Source: Ktedonobacteraceae bacterium (GTDB taxonomy: Bacteria; Chloroflexota; Ktedonobacteria; Ktedonobacterales; Ktedonobacteraceae). Taken from it: DNA of 64,000 nt. The DNA lies in NCBI GenBank assembly GCA_035653615.1, contig DASRBN010000021.1, positions 1-64,000 on the forward strand, given 5' to 3'. The position numbers were made by a program, and so were the translations under genes. Below the pieces are notes generated by a model. The model saw only the letters and a program-made list of their open reading frames with translations. It was not told the origin of the DNA and did no database searches. Shown one piece after another: positions 24,630 through 35,112 of this stretch (the first letter of the stretch is position 1; each line of letters starts with the position of its first letter).

Positions 24630-24781
24630 GCAATTTTTTGACTTCTATGCAAAACCGGCGTACCAGGGCTTTTCTGTAGTCGCAATCAGGACGAACCTCT
24701 TCACTTTGAGGTGCGATTTCCGGTCGTATCTCTCCTTGACCTGTTGAATTGTTAAAGATGTGTTAGAATTTGTTATTTTAC

Positions 24782-24810
24782 TTGACGAAATACGTTAAAT
24801 GATGTACGAT
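24782..24810 (+). promoter_or_regulatory. Probable promoter of the grpE-dnaK-dnaJ-cbpM operon
   Basis: TTGACG (24782-24787), 17-bp spacer, TACGAT (24805-24810), 88 bp before the grpE start. No CIRCE element (TTAGCACTC-N9-GAGTGCTAA) is present. Confidence 0.55.
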
Positions 24811-24852
24811 AATGATGTAAAGAAAAGATGGGAGTGAGACGTGGCAGAGGTT

Positions 24853-24875
24853 TTCATAGCGCTGTTTGCTATGAA
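24853..24875. promoter_or_regulatory. Inverted repeat in the grpE leader
   Basis: TTCATAGC-N7-GCTATGAA, perfect 8-bp arms, ends 22 bp before the grpE ATG and close to its GAAAGGA ribosome-binding site. Could be an operator or an RNA hairpin affecting translation. Confidence 0.5.
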
Positions 24876-24897
24876 GTCATGTGAAAGGAAATAGAGT

Positions 24898-25461
24898 ATG
24901 CAGTTTGACCAGGAAGATCGGACTACCGTTGCTCCTCAGCAGGCAACGGGGGGCGGACAAGACGAACAATCTCATCAAAATGATGCAGAGATGACAGCTG
25001 AGTTGAAGACGGCGCTTGTGGCAGAGCAGGCCAAATCAGAAGAATACCTGGATATGCTGCGGCGCACGCAGGCAGATTTCATTAACTATAAGCGGCGCAC
25101 AGGCCAGGAACAAAATGAATCGCGCATCGTTGCTCAGGCAGCCGTTCTGTCTCAAATTCTTCCCATATTGGATGATCTTGGAAGGGCGTTACAGGCGGCT
25201 CCGCCGGAGCTCCGGGATAATTCCTGGGTGCAGGGCATCCTTCTCGTTGCCAAGCGACTGATGAGCGTGCTTGAGCAAATGGGCGTGCGGCAAATCGGTC
25301 AACCCGGCGAGAAATTCGATCCGCGCTGGCATGAAGCAGTATCGCGAGAGGCACGTTCGGATGTACCGGAAGGAACTATTCTGCAAGTGTTCCGACCAGG
25401 TTATGTACTGGGAGATCGTGTTATTCGCCCGGCACAGGTTGCCGTTGCCGGTTCTGTCTAA
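24898..25461 (+). CDS. grpE: Nucleotide exchange factor GrpE
   Basis: 187 aa. GrpE dimerises through a long helix and opens the nucleotide cleft of DnaK to release ADP. The coiled-coil part (ELKTALVAEQAKSEEYLDMLRRTQADFINYKRRTGQE) and the C-terminal beta domain (LEQMGVRQIGQPGEKFDPRWHEAVSRE, then GTILQVFRPGYVLGDRVIRPAQVAV) are complete. The disordered start is acidic and Gln-rich, as usual. It is first in the chaperone operon, with dnaK 207 bp later. Confidence 0.95.
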   Translation: MQFDQEDRTTVAPQQATGGGQDEQSHQNDAEMTAELKTALVAEQAKSEEYLDMLRRTQADFINYKRRTGQEQNESRIVAQAAVLSQILPILDDLGRALQAAPPELRDNSWVQGILLVAKRLMSVLEQMGVRQIGQPGEKFDPRWHEAVSREARSDVPEGTILQVFRPGYVLGDRVIRPAQVAVAGSV

Positions 25462-25641
25462 ACCATTCAAGATCATCTCCGAACGGGAATATTACAGAGA
25501 CCTCTCTGGTTATCATTAACAGAAAACGTTAGTTCATCTAACATAAAATGTGAAATAGGAAAATATAGGGGTTTTGATCTGGGGCCAGGGTGAGAAGGAT
25601 GCGGAAGAGAAAAGCGTTCGTTCACCGGTGGTTCCCAGTAG

Positions 25642-27552
<1,911 letters not shown>

Positions 27553-27557
27553 GTTGC

Positions 27558-27624
27558 TAATGCATGTACCAACTATCGGTTACAGAGCCAACGACCCTGT
27601 AACCGATAGTTGGTATATGCATTA
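27558..27624. repeat. Long hairpin between dnaK and dnaJ
   Basis: Arms 27558-27585 and 27597-27624 are complementary over 28 bases with a single G-U pair; loop 11 nt. It begins 6 bp after the dnaK stop and has no U tract. It may set the dnaK:dnaJ transcript ratio by partial termination or RNA processing. Confidence 0.88.
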
Positions 27625-27700
27625 CGAAATTAATCTCGTTCGCCATTATCTTATTTTATTGAACTCGATAATAGCAGATCATTTTTAGGGAGGAGCGCGT

Positions 27701-28690
27701 ATGGCCGTTGATTATAAAGATTATTACAAAATATTGGGCGTCAAAAAGGATGCAACCGAAAAGGAAATCCGGCAGGCCTATCGCAAGCTGGCGCGCAAAT
27801 ACCATCCTGATGTAAACCCCGGTGATAAAGCGGCAGAAGAGAAATTTAAGGAAATCAACGAGGCGAACGAGGTCCTTTCCGATCCAGAGAAGCGCAAGAA
27901 GTATGATGAGATAAGCAATTACTACCAGCAATATGGGCGTATGCCTGGCGCCGGTGGCTTCCCAGGAGCGGAGGGTGGAGGCACGTACCAGTATCGTACC
28001 ATGAACGAAGAGGATCTGAATGATCTTTTCGGCGGACAGTCACCTTTCTCTGACTTCTTTGAGCAACTCTTTGGAGGCGGAGGTTTTGCTAGAGGTGGTG
28101 TGGGAGGTCGCACAGGCACGGCAGGACGCGCTCAGCAGCGCGCAACGGTAGGGCGCGATGTGGAGTCGCAGGTAGAGGTGACGCTGGCAGAAGCCTATAA
28201 CGGTGTGACGCGCGTGTTCGAACTGACGCAGTCTGATGGCACGAGCAAGCGCATAGAAGTGAAGATTCCGGCTGGCGTGGATACCGGTTCGCGTATCCGT
28301 ATCGCCGGCCAGGGAACTCAAGGCACTGCCGGGCGAGGAGATCTCTACCTGGTTATGGAAGTGCTGCCAGATCCACATTTCACCCGTGAAGGCACAACCT
28401 TGCGCACGCGGGTCGAGGTACCCCTGGCAGTGGCAATGCTGGGCGGCGAGGCTCCGGTCGAACTTCCCGATGGCAAGCGGTTGATGCTGCGTATTCCAGA
28501 AGGAACGCAGAATGGCAAGTCGATCCGTATCCGTGGGAAAGGTATGCCGCATTTGGGGCAACCCGATAATCGTGGCGACCTCTACACGGAAGTGGCGGTG
28601 GTTCTGCCCACGCATTTGAATGCCGAGCAGCGCAAGCTCTTTGAGGCGTTTGCCCGCGCAACCGGCTATAGCGAGCGGGCGACCGTTTAG
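27701..28690 (+). CDS. DnaJ-type co-chaperone without zinc finger (CbpA-like, class II)
   Basis: 329 aa. The J domain (residues 5-70) has the HPD tripeptide in YHPDVNPG; a Gly/Phe-rich linker follows ([29 protein letters not shown]), then the two C-terminal beta domains beginning [23 protein letters not shown]. The four CxxCxGxG zinc motifs of true DnaJ are missing, so this is a class II J protein like E. coli CbpA. It stimulates DnaK ATPase. The next gene encodes a CbpM-like modulator. GGAGG precedes ATG 27701. Confidence 0.93.
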   Translation: MAVDYKDYYKILGVKKDATEKEIRQAYRKLARKYHPDVNPGDKAAEEKFKEINEANEVLSDPEKRKKYDEISNYYQQYGRMPGAGGFPGAEGGGTYQYRTMNEEDLNDLFGGQSPFSDFFEQLFGGGGFARGGVGGRTGTAGRAQQRATVGRDVESQVEVTLAEAYNGVTRVFELTQSDGTSKRIEVKIPAGVDTGSRIRIAGQGTQGTAGRGDLYLVMEVLPDPHFTREGTTLRTRVEVPLAVAMLGGEAPVELPDGKRLMLRIPEGTQNGKSIRIRGKGMPHLGQPDNRGDLYTEVAVVLPTHLNAEQRKLFEAFARATGYSERATV

Positions 28691-28715
28691 GTAGAGAGTA
28701 AGGAGAGAGGTAGCT

Positions 28716-29033
28716 ATGAACGAACATCGATATACCCGTATTGTGATACAGGCGGCTCGACCCACGACTCTCTACACTGAAGAGGAGACTGCCAGGTATG
28801 CCCACCTGGAGATTCAAGTAATCCGTCGCCTGCAAGCTGTTGGCCTGGTCGAAGGTATCCTGACCGTCGAAGGCGAGCGCCGCTACAGCGAAGAGGATGT
28901 GCAGCGCCTGCGCCGCATCCGGCGTCTCCGCCGCGACCTCGGCGTCAACCTGGCAGGAGCCGAAGTGATTCTGGAGTTGAGCAGGCGGCTGGAGGAGTTG
29001 CAGCGGGAGCTCGAGGAGTATAGAAGAAAGTGA
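28716..29033 (+). CDS. CbpM-like MerR-fold chaperone modulator
   Basis: 105 aa. The sequence TLYTEEETARYAHLEIQVIRRLQAVGLVEG...RRYSEEDVQRLRRIRRLRRDLGVNLAGAEVILELSRRLEELQREL is a MerR-type winged helix followed by a helix, as in CbpM, which binds the J domain of CbpA and inhibits it. It lies 25 bp after the CbpA-like gene with AAGGAGAGAGG upstream. A DNA-binding role, as a second HspR, is the alternative; the very basic recognition region (RRLRRIRRLRR) keeps that open. Confidence 0.82.
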   Translation: MNEHRYTRIVIQAARPTTLYTEEETARYAHLEIQVIRRLQAVGLVEGILTVEGERRYSEEDVQRLRRIRRLRRDLGVNLAGAEVILELSRRLEELQRELEEYRRK

Positions 29034-29058
29034 GTTGTCTAGCAACCTACACTTCAAT

Positions 29059-31446
29059 CTAACCTTTGGGCTTCGCCGGCAATGGTCTGCCCGGCAACCA
29101 CCAGTTCCAGCGTCCCAGCAGGCGCATGGTAGCCGGAACGAGCAGCATGCGGATAATGGCTGCATCGACCACGACGGCCACCGTCATACCCACGCCCATC
29201 TCTTTGATCAGCAGGATGGAGGTGAAAATGAACGCGCCTGCGACGATGACGAAGAGCAGCGCGGCATTCGTAATCACACCCCCGGTCTTTTCCAGGCCAC
29301 GCGCTACCGCCTGGCGATTATCATGCGTGCGCAGCCATTCTTCGTAGACACGGCTCAGCAAAAAGACTTCGTAGTCCATTGAGAGGCCGAAGAGAATGCA
29401 GAATAGCAGGATAGGGATGGTGCTGTCCAGGGAGCCTTCAGACGTGAAGTTCAGAACGTTGCTGAAGTTGCCCCACTGGAAAATGAAGACCAGTACTCCG
29501 TAGCAGGCGCTCAAAGAGAGCACATTCATCAAAATGGCCTTGAGCGGCAGCAATAGTGAGCGGAACATCAACATCAGCAGGATATAGGTGCTGGCCAGGA
29601 TGAACAGGATAGCGCGAGGGAAGTTACCATAGAGGTAATTGTTGAAATCCAGGCTATCCGCCTGGTCGCCGCCCACGAGGACGGCCAGCCCTTGCCCGGC
29701 GGCTTTATCACCCGCGCGCAGGTTGACAATCAGCGCCTTGCCCGCGCTGCTATCCACAACTGTATTGGCGCTGGCGGTGATGAGCGTGATATTACCACTG
29801 GTTGTCGCTGAGACGAGCTGAGCGAGCGCGGGATTCTCCTTGTAGGCACCACTGCTATAGAGCGCACTCAGTTGCTGCCCCGTTAGCGCTGGACCGCCGT
29901 TAGAGACTGGCAGGTGCGTCAGGCTGACAACGCTCGTTATGTGTGGCTGGCGGGCAATCCAGTTTGATAAAGCATCAACCTTCGCCAGGTTACTGGCCGT
30001 CAATATACTCGATCCGTCGGGCGCCTGCGCGATGATCGAGATGATATTCTCTTTCGTCTGCGGGAACTCGGCATTCAGTATTTCGAGACCCTGGCGCGAT
30101 GCCGCGCTTGTTGGTAGCGCCGTGACATCGGGAGTGCCGAGGTTGAGAGAAAAGATGGGCCAGCCGAGACCGATGAGAATAGCAGTCACTATCAGGATAA
30201 TCAGCACGGGACGGCGCATGACCGCCATCGCCCATTTTTGCCAGAAACCCTGGCTTTCCTCTACCGGTTGCTCGACTTGCGCCGAAGTGCTATGCCGCGC
30301 GTCCATCGTGAAGCGGCTCAGGAGAGGCACGCGCAAGGTGTTGATGCGATAGCCAAGCACGCTTAGCAGGGACGGTAACAACGTGAGGGCCGCCAGTACG
30401 GATGTTGCCACGACAACCGCGCCACCTACGCCAAAGGAAGTCATAAAAGGAATACCGATCAGCAGCAGGCCACAGAAGCCGATCATTACGATCAGGCCGC
30501 TGAAGAGAATGGCTTCTCCCGAGGTTGCGATTGTCCATGCCACTGCTTCGCGCACAGTGCGCCCGTTGGCTAGCTCATCACGGAAACGCCGCGTCATGAA
30601 AAGGCTGTAGTCGATGGAGATACCAAGTCCTACCACCGATGCCACATTCAGCACGAAGATACTCATGTTAGTATGCAGCGCAATGGCGTAGATCAGAGCA
30701 AGAGCTATCGGTACCGCGACCATGGCCAGCATTAACGGCGTTAGAGCGGCAAGCAGCGTGCCAAAAACCACCAGCAGTACCAGCAATGCAATCGGCAGCG
30801 CGAAGAACTCGGCATGCTCGGTATCCGATTGAGTGATATGCGAAAAATCTCTGCTGATGGCCGGATCACCGGTAACGTAGGCATGTGCAGGACCGGCGGA
30901 AGCCTCAGCGGACACTAGCTTCTGGAAATCATCAAGCTGATCCTTCACAGCGCTCGAATTTACGCTGAAACTGACCGTGACAAACAGTGTGCGGCCATCC
31001 TGACCCGGCCCGCTCTCGACAACGCCGGAAACATACGGAAAAGCGCGAACCTTACTGGTGAAATTTTGTACCTCTTGCCGGTAATTCGCGGCATTAACGC
31101 TCGTCTGATCTGATTGGAAGACTACCAGTAGCTGTGTGGGCGTCGGACGTAATTTGCTGGAAATAATGCTACTGACATGCCCCGCTTCACTGCCGCTATA
31201 AGAATATCCCCCGCTTTGCAGGACAGACCCCACCTTCGTCACGAATGGAATGCTGACGGCGAGCGCGACAACCCAGAATACCAGGATGAACCAGCGAAAG
31301 CGATGCACCTGCCGGCCGTAAGCAAGCCCCAGCCGGTACAGCCAGTGCTTTTCAACGCCTGCATTGGCTTCCCCCTGATTCTGTTCTAAACGCTTCGCCT
31401 CAACTATATGTACTTGATCGTTTTTTGATTCTTCTCGTATCTGCAT
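29059..31446 (-). CDS. MMPL-family RND transporter
   Basis: About 795 aa from ATG at 31446 (AAGGGG upstream); the frame extends to 31518 without family similarity. Twelve membrane segments in two sets of six: a first helix near WFILVFWVVALAVSIPF, an outside loop of about 150 residues, helices 2-6 (FFALPIALLVLLVVFGTLLAAL onward, with GLGISIDYSLFMTRRFRDEL), then the second half beginning VLIILIVTAILIGLGW and ending LLVPATMRLLGRWNWW. The GxxxDY motifs (GISIDYSLF and GLSMDYEVF) that carry the proton are present in both halves. It exports lipids or drugs using proton motive force; substrate unknown. The two ends of the gene are close to cbpM but on the other strand. Confidence 0.93.
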   Translation of the reverse strand: MQIREESKNDQVHIVEAKRLEQNQGEANAGVEKHWLYRLGLAYGRQVHRFRWFILVFWVVALAVSIPFVTKVGSVLQSGGYSYSGSEAGHVSSIISSKLRPTPTQLLVVFQSDQTSVNAANYRQEVQNFTSKVRAFPYVSGVVESGPGQDGRTLFVTVSFSVNSSAVKDQLDDFQKLVSAEASAGPAHAYVTGDPAISRDFSHITQSDTEHAEFFALPIALLVLLVVFGTLLAALTPLMLAMVAVPIALALIYAIALHTNMSIFVLNVASVVGLGISIDYSLFMTRRFRDELANGRTVREAVAWTIATSGEAILFSGLIVMIGFCGLLLIGIPFMTSFGVGGAVVVATSVLAALTLLPSLLSVLGYRINTLRVPLLSRFTMDARHSTSAQVEQPVEESQGFWQKWAMAVMRRPVLIILIVTAILIGLGWPIFSLNLGTPDVTALPTSAASRQGLEILNAEFPQTKENIISIIAQAPDGSSILTASNLAKVDALSNWIARQPHITSVVSLTHLPVSNGGPALTGQQLSALYSSGAYKENPALAQLVSATTSGNITLITASANTVVDSSAGKALIVNLRAGDKAAGQGLAVLVGGDQADSLDFNNYLYGNFPRAILFILASTYILLMLMFRSLLLPLKAILMNVLSLSACYGVLVFIFQWGNFSNVLNFTSEGSLDSTIPILLFCILFGLSMDYEVFLLSRVYEEWLRTHDNRQAVARGLEKTGGVITNAALLFVIVAGAFIFTSILLIKEMGVGMTVAVVVDAAIIRMLLVPATMRLLGRWNWWLPGRPLPAKPKG

Positions 31447-31801
31447 GGAACACAACCCCTTAACTGAAAGCGAACCAGAAACATCCTGGCCCGGCACTAT
31501 TGTATGCGCAACAGTCAAGATGTTTTATCGTGCTATTGCTTATGTTTTGATATGTACTGTTTCATAGTATACTATCAATTTCATATGATTTGGTAGGGCC
31601 TTGAATTGCTGTGATAGATCAATCCAGATGTGTAAACCCTCAAGAAGCCCCGCTTTAATGGTCTTTTTGGTATACAGTGGGCTTACAATGAAAGCGAGAA
31701 AAAAAGTTTTTGTAGGAAAATTATGCTATGCTCTTCCATCCAGCCCTTTATCAGATATTTGCAAATTCTTGCCAAGTATCTGATTTTTATTGCCAAATAT
31801 A
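31447..31801. other. AT-rich intergenic region between the MMPL gene and the SHOCT/DUF4097 operon
   Basis: No gene is supported. The two units diverge here. Only the consensus promoter at 31802-31830 stands out on the right side. Confidence 0.4.
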
Positions 31802-31830
31802 TTGACAATTTCACCAATCCATGTTAATAT
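31802..31830 (+). promoter_or_regulatory. Consensus promoter of the SHOCT/DUF4097 operon
   Basis: TTGACA (31802-31807), 17-bp spacer, TAATAT (31825-31830), 88 bp before the first gene. Among the best sigma-70-like matches in the window. Confidence 0.75.
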
Positions 31831-31918
31831 CTGCATAGAGTTAACGATAATTGCCAGGCAATCGAAGAGAAACGTCAAGAAGACCGGTCTTTGACATAAC
31901 AAGCCAGGAGGCAAGGCA

Positions 31919-32137
31919 ATGAATTTTAATGTCAACCATTATGATAGATTGGCGGTTGAGCATCGTCAAGGGATACAGCATGAGAGCGAACAGCAGCATT
32001 TGCTGGCATGCCTTCCCCATCATCTTATGGCTCGTCGAGCGGCCGGTCGGTTGGGCGTTCTACTCGTAACCCTGGGCACCAGATTAGAGAAGCTTGACCG
32101 GCGCAGTGAGACGGTGGCTTATGATCTGGGAAGATGA
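31919..32137 (+). CDS. 72-aa protein, first gene of the SHOCT/DUF4097 operon
   Basis: Short basic protein, rich in His and Arg, with no recognised family. The central part LMARRAAGRLGVLLVTLGTRLEKL could form one amphipathic or membrane-associated helix. CAGGAGG at 31905-31911 gives a strong start, and a consensus promoter lies 88 bp upstream, so it is almost certainly translated. It precedes the DUF2089-like gene by 41 bp. Confidence 0.7.
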   Translation: MNFNVNHYDRLAVEHRQGIQHESEQQHLLACLPHHLMARRAAGRLGVLLVTLGTRLEKLDRRSETVAYDLGR

Positions 32138-32178
32138 GCGAACCAAGAACATGAAGATGGATTTAGGAGGAATGTAGC

Positions 32179-32538
32179 ATGCATCCTATTATTACACGCG
32201 ACCCGGTGAGTGGCAACGAATTGATTGTGACCCGCCTGGAATGTCCCCAGAGCGGCATTGTGATCGAGGGGCAATTCAGCCTGGGTTGGATCGGTCGTTT
32301 GAGCCGCGAGCAACTTGATTTTGTCGAGTTGCTGGTGAAGAATCGCGGAAACATCCAGAAACTGGCCGCGGACCTGGATATCGCCTATAATACCGCGCGC
32401 AGTCGTCTAGACGAGATCGTGACCGCGTTGGGTGGAACGCCGGAGAGCAATGGCCGCGTTGACCGTCGCTTAATTCTGGACCGCCTCGCTTCCAAAGAGA
32501 TCAGTGTAGAGGAAGCTATGCGCTTGCTGAGAGGTTAA
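32179..32538 (+). CDS. DUF2089-family protein with SHOCT-like C-terminus
   Basis: 119 aa. The N-terminal part (DPVSGNELIVTRLECPQSGIVIEGQF) resembles the degenerate zinc-ribbon start of DUF2089, with one Cys left; the middle LSREQLDFVELLVKNRGNIQKLAADLDIAYNTARSRLDEIVTALG is a helix-turn-helix, and the end RLILDRLASKEISVEEAMRLLRG is a SHOCT-like helical pair. DUF2089 proteins are commonly found next to envelope-stress DUF4097 genes and may regulate them. Strong AGGAGG. Next gene starts 4 bp after the stop. Confidence 0.82.
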   Translation: MHPIITRDPVSGNELIVTRLECPQSGIVIEGQFSLGWIGRLSREQLDFVELLVKNRGNIQKLAADLDIAYNTARSRLDEIVTALGGTPESNGRVDRRLILDRLASKEISVEEAMRLLRG

Positions 32539-32542
32539 TATC

Positions 32543-32995
32543 ATGATCACTGCTGGCGATGAGCGCGGCGATACGCCGGGAGGTTTTTACAGATTGGATC
32601 TGTATGCAGGTAGTACACTGTCAGGGTCAACCTCGGAGCGCAATCGCATTCTGATGATGGTCGAATCTGGACAAATTTCGGCAGTGGAAGCCGCGCAACT
32701 ACTGGATGCGCTGCAATCCCAACGCGAGCGAGCGGGGGAGCGCAACTCGAACCGCACGCTACGTATCTGGATGTCCGATATGACGACCAGGCGCAAAAAA
32801 TACAATATGACCGCGACTCTGCCAATCAACCTGATCGGCGCGTGCCTGCACCTGCTGGGGCGCCTTGTGCCGCAATTGAATAACAACACTATAGAAGACT
32901 TATTGCGCACCATCGAGAGTGGTGCCACAGGTCGCCTGCTGGATTTGCAAGACCTGGAAGAAGGCAAACGTGTAGAAATTTTTGTCGAGCGATAA
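32543..32995 (+). CDS. SHOCT-like domain protein of the DUF4097 operon
   Basis: 150 aa. Residues about 32-60 (SERNRILMMVESGQISAVEAAQLLDALQSQ) are the short helical SHOCT-like motif found at the start of YvlB-type proteins. The rest (TLRIWMSDMTTRRKKYNMTATLPINLIGACLHLLGRLVP, then a helical end) matches the strand-plus-helix region that in some YvlB/DUF4097 proteins follows that motif. No signal peptide. It is 4 bp from the preceding gene and 15 bp from the next. Function unknown; oligomerisation with its neighbours is suggested by the shared motif. Confidence 0.75.
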   Translation: MITAGDERGDTPGGFYRLDLYAGSTLSGSTSERNRILMMVESGQISAVEAAQLLDALQSQRERAGERNSNRTLRIWMSDMTTRRKKYNMTATLPINLIGACLHLLGRLVPQLNNNTIEDLLRTIESGATGRLLDLQDLEEGKRVEIFVER

Positions 32996-33010
32996 ACGAA
33001 GGAGAAAACG

Positions 33011-34795
33011 ATGCAGCAGACTTTTCCTACCGGCGATGAACCACGAGTGATTATTGCGCAGGCAAACGGCGACTTGAGCGTGCGCGGCTGGGATGGGCAG
33101 TCCATCAAGATCGAAACCGATGGGCGCGTGAGCGACCTGCACCAGGAAGGTGATACGCTGATGGTCATCGACTGTGATAGCGATATTAACTTGATGGTGC
33201 CTTTCAATACAGAAATTCGAGTGACGAGCCAGGATGGAGATGTTTCGATCACACAGGTACGTCGTGTCGAGTTGGAGGATATCAACGGCGATGTGGTGCT
33301 GGAAGACATCGGGGTAAACGCAGAATTGGCTCGTGAAGCCGTCGCATTAACGAATCTTGCCGCCGATGTAAGTGTAAAGAATGCGCCTGCGCTGCGCTCT
33401 CGTGGCGGCATTGGCGCAGACGCGGTACTCAAAGACGTGGCGATCATTGAAATCGAGGCCGTTGGTGCTGACCTGGCGCTTACCAATGCCGAAACCGTCG
33501 TTATTGGTACCGTTGGTGGAGATCTGGATGTAGAGGATATCTCGCACGCCCTGAGTTGCGGCACTATCGGAGGCGATTGCAAAGTTGAGCAGAGTGTTGA
33601 TGCTGAGCTTACATTTGGCAATATCGGCGGGGATGTACAGGTCGAAGGCGCGGCCAGCATCCAATTGGGGAGTGTCGGAGGCGATTGCGAACTACAGGAT
33701 ATCCAGGGTGCCGTTGAAGTCGGTAACATAGGAGGCGATGGCAACTTTGATGGGGTCGGTGGAAACTTACAGGTCGGTAGTATCGGCGGCGATGCGGATT
33801 TAGAGAGAATACAGGGGGCTATCGAGGTGGGCAGCATCGGCGGTGACCTGTCCCTGGAGGCGGCATTCCCTGCCAGCAGCCATACGCGCTTGAATGTTGG
33901 CGGCGATGCCAGTATCCGGTTGCCGGATAATCCCAACCTGAGCATTCAGGCCGCGGTTGGTGGCGACGTATCAGGACAATCTATCTCCTCTAGCGGTCAT
34001 GGCAACCTGATCAACCTGGTCTATGGTGAAGGCGCGGCCAGGCTTGAAGTAAGTGTTGGTGGTGACCTGGATTTGCACGGCAACGGAAAACCGCGCAGCA
34101 GTAGTATGAGCAGTTCATGGGGTGATTTTGGCAACGAAATGGCCCAACTGGGGCTTGAGATGGGAAAGCTCGGCCAGGATTTAGGGCGCGAACTGGCTTC
34201 TGCGTTCAGTGGTATCAACTGGTCGAAAGGTCCCAACTGGGGCGACGAGATTTCGCGCAAGGTTGAGGAGCGCGTGCGCCGCGCGCAGCGTAAGGCCGAG
34301 GAAAAAGCGCGCGATGCTGAGAGACGGGCCCGCCATGCCAACGAGCGCGCGGCTCGCGTGCGAGTACGTGTCAATGATCGCGAATGGCAGCTCGATCCTG
34401 AACGGCTGGAGCGGCTCAAGGAACAGGCTCGCAAAGCCGCGACCGAGGGCGTATCTGGAGCGTTGGAGGCCGTGGAACGGGCTGTAAGCAATTTGCGTAT
34501 CCCCAACTCACCAAAGCCACCAACTCCGCCTTCGGGCTTGAACGTGCCGCCAGTCCCGCCGGTTCCACCGGTTTCCCCGGTGCCGCCAGTCCCACCGGTA
34601 AATCCGATGACCGGGCAGGCTAACTTTGGGTCTCAAGGTGAGGGACCGGCCCAGCAGAGTAACGGTGGCGCGCAAGGCGCATCGGATACAGACGAGCCGA
34701 ATCTGGAGCAGGAACGCGAAGCCATTCTGCGCATGATCGCCGAAGGGCGCATCTCGCCAGAAGAGGGAGATCTATTGCTCGAAGGGCTGGGTTAG
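33011..34795 (+). CDS. DUF4097-family beta-helix protein with C-terminal SHOCT-like motif
   Basis: 594 aa, no signal peptide or membrane helix. Residues about 1-360 are beta-solenoid repeats of roughly 20-24 residues, each marked by (I/V)GGD (for example GSIGGDADLE, GNIGGDGNFD, GSIGGDLSLE), as in DUF4097 proteins. Then come a helical, Ala/Arg/Glu-rich coiled coil (about 410-470, RKVEERVRRAQRKAEEKARDAERRARH), a Pro-Val-rich linker (PPVPPVPPVSPVPPVPP, about 515-535) and the end EREAILRMIAEGRISPEEGDLLLEGLG. The last motif recurs in the two preceding genes. Probably a self-assembling cytoplasmic scaffold linked to envelope stress. Followed by a long hairpin. Confidence 0.85.
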   Translation: MQQTFPTGDEPRVIIAQANGDLSVRGWDGQSIKIETDGRVSDLHQEGDTLMVIDCDSDINLMVPFNTEIRVTSQDGDVSITQVRRVELEDINGDVVLEDIGVNAELAREAVALTNLAADVSVKNAPALRSRGGIGADAVLKDVAIIEIEAVGADLALTNAETVVIGTVGGDLDVEDISHALSCGTIGGDCKVEQSVDAELTFGNIGGDVQVEGAASIQLGSVGGDCELQDIQGAVEVGNIGGDGNFDGVGGNLQVGSIGGDADLERIQGAIEVGSIGGDLSLEAAFPASSHTRLNVGGDASIRLPDNPNLSIQAAVGGDVSGQSISSSGHGNLINLVYGEGAARLEVSVGGDLDLHGNGKPRSSSMSSSWGDFGNEMAQLGLEMGKLGQDLGRELASAFSGINWSKGPNWGDEISRKVEERVRRAQRKAEEKARDAERRARHANERAARVRVRVNDREWQLDPERLERLKEQARKAATEGVSGALEAVERAVSNLRIPNSPKPPTPPSGLNVPPVPPVPPVSPVPPVPPVNPMTGQANFGSQGEGPAQQSNGGAQGASDTDEPNLEQEREAILRMIAEGRISPEEGDLLLEGLG

Positions 34796-34804
34796 AGCCT
34801 GATT

Positions 34805-34864
34805 ACCGATGGCCAGAGAAGCCTGGTAAACCGCATGGTTTGCCAGGCTTCTCTGGCCATCGGT
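34805..34864. repeat. Long hairpin ending the SHOCT/DUF4097 operon
   Basis: 28-nt arms (34805-34832 and 34837-34864) with one G-U-type pair and a 4-nt loop GCAT, starting 10 bp after the stop codon. No U tract follows. Confidence 0.88.
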
Positions 34865-35112
34865 GATTATCGTATCAGTGATGTGGCTGTGGTGGCGGGG
34901 AAGGCTTGTGCCCCTGTACATGGGGGGATAATCTTGTAGCCTTCTTCCCATCACTTGAAATATGAGCTTTTCGGCTAAAATCAAAGCAGATGACGTACAA
35001 TTGTGATATAACATATCTAATATGTGCATAACACAACAGATTTCCTGGTGCCGAGTTATCTGTTTATGCAAATGCATACATATCCACGAATTTTCATATA
35101 AAAGGAGAAAAT
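34865..35112. other. Promoter region of the tricorn-like protease gene
   Basis: No gene seen. It holds a palindrome ACATAT-CTA-ATATGT (35011-35025), preceded by ACAATTGT and GATATAAC, about 90 bp before the start codon; a possible operator over a -10-like element. Confidence 0.4.

Noticed and set aside
32587-33945. 452-codon open frame on the minus strand
   Set aside because: It is antisense to the SHOCT and DUF4097 genes, is very rich in Ser/Pro/Thr from reversed GC-rich codons and has no domain; the plus-strand genes have promoter, ribosome-binding sites and families.
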